Shown: positions 40,607 through 43,673 of the stretch, piece by piece | Numbering within the stretch: position 1 is the first letter of the stretch | Layout: every line of letters starts with the position of its first letter | Source: DASZMJ01 sp035551935 | Lineage (GTDB): Bacteria; Planctomycetota; Planctomycetia; Isosphaerales; Isosphaeraceae | Reading direction: 5' to 3' | DNA length: 43,673 nt | NCBI GenBank assembly: GCA_035551935.1 | Contig: DASZMJ010000004.1 | Span: forward strand, 1 to 43,673 | Program-made: the position numbers and the translations under genes | Notes under the pieces: model-generated | What the model was told of the DNA's origin: nothing | What the model saw: only the letters and a program-made list of their open reading frames with translations | Databases searched by the model: none

Positions 40607-42358
40607 GTGCAGATCAAGAAGATCGACTTTTCAGGTCAATTCGAACTGAAGGGACTCTGGTGGGATCCCCAGCGGCCGGATACTAGGATTCCTGGGGTCC
40701 TCATCTATGATTGCGGGAGTATTACCCTCGATCTATTCGGATTGCTCGGAGATCGTACGCCGGCAGAGCTCGGCCAAGTTCAGTCTTTCATGCCGCCGCT
40801 TATATATGGTCGTGCAGAAGGTGAATACATCAGCCTTTATAATACAACCGAGACACGCAGGAGTTTTTTCATTCCATCCGCAGAGGATGCAGGGGATGAG
40901 TATTCCAGCGTATGTGCCAGTATTCTCGTCGTTGGTTGCCATGCACCACCGTTGAACGATCTTCGGGTTCCCTCCATCCGGGTCCGATACACTGGACTGG
41001 AAGAATGGCTTCATCAAGCACCAATTCAAGACGATAATGGCAAAGAGAATGATAAAAGTACAATTGGTCTTAGGTTTCGGTTTCCCGAAAAACTCGAGGT
41101 TACACTTCCGGCTTTAAATACGCGTCTGGAAACCGATTATTCTATATGTCGCGGATCTCCAACTTTCGGCTCGAGGTTACTGAGATATTCGAGTTTTTTT
41201 AGAATAATGCCCGACGAGGATCAATCTCTCGAATGGTTCTTGAAGTTAGCGGATCGTTGCCGTGATTTTCTCACGTTCTGCTTCGGACAACCTGTCATCT
41301 ATCGTCAATTCATTCTGGAATTGGGTGATGTGCAATACAAAGACCCGTATGTAATACCCCCGCGCGAAGCGGCGCTTTTCTTCGCTCAACGCCCGAATCG
41401 AGTGGGTGATCCGCCTTCACTGTTGGACATGATACTAAGCTATCCGAGCATCAAGCCAGGAGCCCAGAAGGTCATTGAGACGTGGTTTCAAAAAGCCGAA
41501 GAGCTCGAGACTCCAATTGAGTTGTTCCTGGGAACGTTCTATAACCGAGACCTTTACCCACGGTTCCATTTCCTTAGCCTCGCCCAGGCGCTGGAGACCT
41601 ATGCGCGATTGACCAAACCGGGACAATATTTAGCTGATAGTGACTATAAGTCTGTCAAAAAATCTATGCAAGCAGCTATTCCTTGCAGCACCCCCTCGGA
41701 TTTGAAGCAGAGTCTGAAAAGTCGTTTGGAGTATGGAAATGAGTACTCTCTTAGGAAGCAGCTTAAGACACTAGCTTCTTCTTTGAAGGAGCGTACCTCG
41801 CTCCTGATCTCCGATAAGATGGCTCCATTTATTGACCAAGTAGTTAATACTCGAAATTATTTTACGCATTATACAACGAATTTGGGAAGTGTCGACCATG
41901 CCGACACTCAGACTTTATTCTTGTTAACACATCGAATGCGTTTATTCTTGACGATCCTCATCCTCAAGGAACTCGGAGTGGAGGAAGAAACGATCGGGGA
42001 AATCATTCTCCGGAACCAGCGCCTGAATTTCATCTATCCTCCCAAGATGCTTGCTGAGTTCCAGGCCCAATTCTTTCCGCATTTGAGTACTTCAACAACA
42101 AATACCGAGGAGCCCGGACCTATGAACACAGTTACTCAAGCCGGCCAAGGGGCGACGGACAATGTGACTAGCCAAGGCCTCGTCGAGGTGCTTGAACGAA
42201 TCCAGGCCGCGCAGAAGGCCCGGGGGTACGAGGGACGCTCCGTCGAAGAGCTGGAGGCCGACGAAGCCGAGGCGAGAGCTGAAGGTGAGGAATACGAGGC
42301 CCGCTGGCGAGGAATCTGGGACCGGACGACTCCCGAGCCGCCCGATGGGAAGTCCTGA
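40607..42358 (+). CDS. ApeA-like HEPN RNase fused to a VapB-type antitoxin
   Basis: 583 aa from GTG 40607 (GGAG six bases upstream). Residues 1-~320: ApeA N-terminal-like region (FELKGLWWDPQRP...; ESISLYNTT-like strands). ~330-480: HEPN domain with the RNase motif R416-NYFT-H421 (RxxxxH). Known: ApeA-type HEPN proteins are abortive-infection nucleases. Residues 506-583 (MNTVTQAGQG...LVEVLERIQAAQKARGYEGR) resemble the short antitoxins found before PIN toxins, and are not part of usual ApeA proteins. The first 500 codons are clearly AT-richer than neighbours, the antitoxin part is not, suggesting transfer and fusion. The TGA overlaps the PIN gene's ATG. Confidence 0.85.
   Translation: MQIKKIDFSGQFELKGLWWDPQRPDTRIPGVLIYDCGSITLDLFGLLGDRTPAELGQVQSFMPPLIYGRAEGEYISLYNTTETRRSFFIPSAEDAGDEYSSVCASILVVGCHAPPLNDLRVPSIRVRYTGLEEWLHQAPIQDDNGKENDKSTIGLRFRFPEKLEVTLPALNTRLETDYSICRGSPTFGSRLLRYSSFFRIMPDEDQSLEWFLKLADRCRDFLTFCFGQPVIYRQFILELGDVQYKDPYVIPPREAALFFAQRPNRVGDPPSLLDMILSYPSIKPGAQKVIETWFQKAEELETPIELFLGTFYNRDLYPRFHFLSLAQALETYARLTKPGQYLADSDYKSVKKSMQAAIPCSTPSDLKQSLKSRLEYGNEYSLRKQLKTLASSLKERTSLLISDKMAPFIDQVVNTRNYFTHYTTNLGSVDHADTQTLFLLTHRMRLFLTILILKELGVEEETIGEIILRNQRLNFIYPPKMLAEFQAQFFPHLSTSTTNTEEPGPMNTVTQAGQGATDNVTSQGLVEVLERIQAAQKARGYEGRSVEELEADEAEARAEGEEYEARWRGIWDRTTPEPPDGKS
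42107..42112 (+). promoter_or_regulatory. Internal ribosome binding site for separate antitoxin translation
   Basis: GAGGAG nine bases ahead of ATG 42122, inside the HEPN-antitoxin reading frame and at the domain junction. Supports production of the antitoxin alone as well as in the fusion. Confidence 0.6.
42122..42358 (+). CDS. Nested VapB-like antitoxin (internal in-frame start)
   Basis: 78 aa if started at ATG 42122, in the same frame as the HEPN gene. The charged C-terminus (SVEELEADEAEARAEGEEYEARW) is a typical toxin-wrapping antitoxin tail; no clear DNA-binding domain is visible. The stop TGA (42356-42358) overlaps the toxin start by one base (TGATG), implying translational coupling. 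It is an inference that the short product is made; the ribosome site and codon-composition switch support it. Confidence 0.6.
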   Translation: MNTVTQAGQGATDNVTSQGLVEVLERIQAAQKARGYEGRSVEELEADEAEARAEGEEYEARWRGIWDRTTPEPPDGKS

Positions 42359-42759
42359 TGCTCGTCTACCTGGACAGCGTTATCGTCATCTATGCCATTG
42401 AAGGGCCGCCTTCGTTTCAGGCTCGGGCCACATCCCGCCTCAAAGCCCTGGTGGCGGCGGGCGACCAGGTGGCGCTCGGTGACCTCACGGCCTTGGAGTG
42501 TCGTGTCAAGCCGATCCGAATCCGTGACACCGCTCTACTGGCGGACTATGAGGCTTTCCTGAACGCGGCAGATGTCGTGAGGGTGCCCATGCCCCCAGCC
42601 GTCTACGAGCGAGCCACAGAGATTCGGGCCTGCCACAACTTCAAGCTCGCGGATAGCCTTCACCTCGCCACTGCCGTCGAGGCCGCGTGCCAGGTCTTCT
42701 TGACGAACGACTCGCGACTCGCACGCTACCCCGATCTCACTGTCGAGGTACTGCCGTGA
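42358..42759 (+). CDS. vapC: VapC-like PIN-domain toxin (type II TA)
   Basis: 133 aa, ATG 42358. PIN fold with all four expected acidic residues: D6 (VYLDSVIVIY), E47 (LTALECRVKP), D99 (KLADSLHLATA) and D118 (VFLTNDSRL). Known: VapC toxins are Mg-dependent RNases cutting tRNA or rRNA, held inactive by the cognate antitoxin. Starts inside the antitoxin's stop codon. Base composition is that of the host genome rather than of the AT-rich HEPN part. Target RNA unknown. Confidence 0.92.
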   Translation: MLVYLDSVIVIYAIEGPPSFQARATSRLKALVAAGDQVALGDLTALECRVKPIRIRDTALLADYEAFLNAADVVRVPMPPAVYERATEIRACHNFKLADSLHLATAVEAACQVFLTNDSRLARYPDLTVEVLP

Positions 42760-42826
42760 CGAGGTGTCACGGCTCGCCTCGACGAATGCCGGGGTCGGTC
42801 GATTCGGAAGGTGTTCCTCGATCTCC

Positions 42827-43180
42827 ATGCCCCCCGTCGGCCAGCGCGACTACAGCCGGATCACGCTCTCGCGGCACGCGTTGGAGCGCTTCGCCGAGCG
42901 GTTCGGCGTCGAACCGGCCGCGGCGGAGGCGGAATTGCGCCGGGCGCTGGGCCGGACGAGGCGACTCGGCAGGAACCCGGACAACGGCGCGGTCGCGATC
43001 CTGGCCAACTGGCAGGACCGCCTGCTCGTCGCCATCCTCCAGGAGACGACCTGCCTGACCGTACTTACGTGGCCCCTCTTCGCCCCCCGTCATGCCGAAT
43101 TTGGCAGGACGAGATTACCACGCAAGCGGGGGAGGATGCTTCGACGATTGATTGAACCGCGATCCGAGCCGGATTCCTAA
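42827..43180 (+). CDS. Hypothetical protein, possibly DUF4258-like
   Basis: 117 aa from ATG 42827 (an earlier ATG at 42764 gives an unlikely N-terminus overlapping the toxin's end region). Core: ITLSRHALERFAERFGVEP, AILANWQDRLLVAILQETTCLTVLTW. The HAxxRFxER plus a later LLVAIL...LTVLTW pattern resembles DUF4258/toxin-like small proteins, but I would not assign it firmly. A basic tail follows (RLPRKRGRMLRR). It may be a passenger of the toxin-antitoxin locus. Confidence 0.5.
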   Translation: MPPVGQRDYSRITLSRHALERFAERFGVEPAAAEAELRRALGRTRRLGRNPDNGAVAILANWQDRLLVAILQETTCLTVLTWPLFAPRHAEFGRTRLPRKRGRMLRRLIEPRSEPDS

Positions 43181-43296
43181 ATTCCGCGGGAAATTCTGTG
43201 GAAATCCTGCGCCATTGTTCTATAGTCGAGGCGTCGTGCCGATCCGAAGTCGCATCTGGGAGGACACGGAGGTCCGGTCGTGGGGGCGATGCCGCC

Positions 43297-43620
43297 ATGC
43301 GCGATCGACGTATCCGTCTGGCATTTTTAGGCTTGATCCTGTCCTTCCCCTGGCTCCTGAGCTTGCGGCCCGTCGCCGGGCCCCTCGCCGCCAACAGCCC
43401 GACCCGACCCGCCGCGGCGCCGACGCCTCGGGGGTTCGCCTTCGAGCCGTCCCCGGCGTCGTGCTGGGTCGAATTGATGCTCGTCGTCGGCCTCGCCTTC
43501 GCCGGCCAGCAACGCCGTCGGCTCCTGGCCCTCCGCGGCCTCGCCGAGGCCGCCCCGTCCCCCGTCCCCTCGCGGCCCCACCGCCTGCCCGTCGCCTGGC
43601 CGGTCACGGGGACGAGATAG
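43297..43620 (+). CDS. Small membrane protein of unknown function
   Basis: 107 aa from ATG 43297. Two hydrophobic stretches: IRLAFLGLILSFPWLLSL near the start and WVELMLVVGLAFAG in the middle, separated by a Pro/Ala-rich segment. Basic residues follow each. Ribosome site is moderate (ggggg about ten bases upstream). No family recognised. Confidence 0.5.
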   Translation: MRDRRIRLAFLGLILSFPWLLSLRPVAGPLAANSPTRPAAAPTPRGFAFEPSPASCWVELMLVVGLAFAGQQRRRLLALRGLAEAAPSPVPSRPHRLPVAWPVTGTR

Positions 43621-43631
43621 AGGAAGAGGGA

Positions 43632-43673
43632 TTTCACCGCAGCGGACGCGGAGGGCGCGGAGAAGAAAGAGAT
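43632..43673. repeat. GCGGA-rich sequence at the window edge
   Basis: ttcaccgcagcggacgcgga continues to gggcgcggagaagaaagaga. It lies outside genes and looks like the start of another dispersed repeat, but only one copy is in this window. Confidence 0.35.

Overview
The window reads as chromosomal DNA of a high-GC planctomycete, most likely of the Isosphaeraceae type. The evidence is family content: a DUF1559 pseudopilin-like protein, DUF1573 remains, a tandem pair of PEP-CTERM proteins, a sulfatase-fold protein, Gfo/Idh/MocA and ThuA proteins, an Uma2-like protein and many proline/alanine-rich lipoproteins. Dense GC-rich genes are separated by short AT-rich spacers and palindromic repeats. 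No rRNA, tRNA, CRISPR array or full-length insertion sequence was recognised.

Layout. 1-7.9 kb: phosphatidylserine-decarboxylase-like protein, LTXXQ periplasmic protein, TPR lipoprotein, CAP-domain protein, lipoprotein, degenerate GGDEF protein, and a leftward nadD / hypothetical / Uma2 run. 8-16.4 kb: priA, a 63-bp-period repeat array, a small Cys protein, two PEP-CTERM paralogues, an exported coiled-coil protein, a cNMP-binding protein and a proline-rich lipoprotein. 16.3-23.6 kb: a leftward gene train (broken DUF1573 gene, Cys-rich secreted protein with an apparent frameshift, LolA-like exported protein, DUF1559 protein, ArnT/PMT-like membrane glycosyltransferase, sulfatase-fold protein lacking key catalytic residues). 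23.7-30.4 kb: ComEC fused to an alpha/beta-hydrolase, GH32 fructanase, Gfo/Idh oxidoreductase. 30.7-37.7 kb: heavy-metal RND efflux genes (CzcB/CusB-like, CzcA/CusA-like, convergent TolC-like) and a small protein. 38-40.5 kb: SASA esterase and ThuA protein. 40.6-43.6 kb: an AT-rich ApeA-like HEPN gene fused in frame to a VapB-type antitoxin, followed by an overlapping VapC PIN toxin gene and two small genes.

Most notable observations: (1) the HEPN RNase-VapB fusion with a well-placed internal ribosome binding site and a TGATG-coupled VapC, which looks like a hybrid of abortive-infection nuclease and toxin-antitoxin module; (2) a 123-bp MITE with terminal inverted repeats and a 10-bp target duplication, whose precise excision restores a DUF1573 reading frame; (3) GTAG-starting palindromic repeats that supply stop codons to two genes and are read as protein inside a third; (4) a ComEC-hydrolase fusion with an AT-rich junction resembling a former intergenic spacer.
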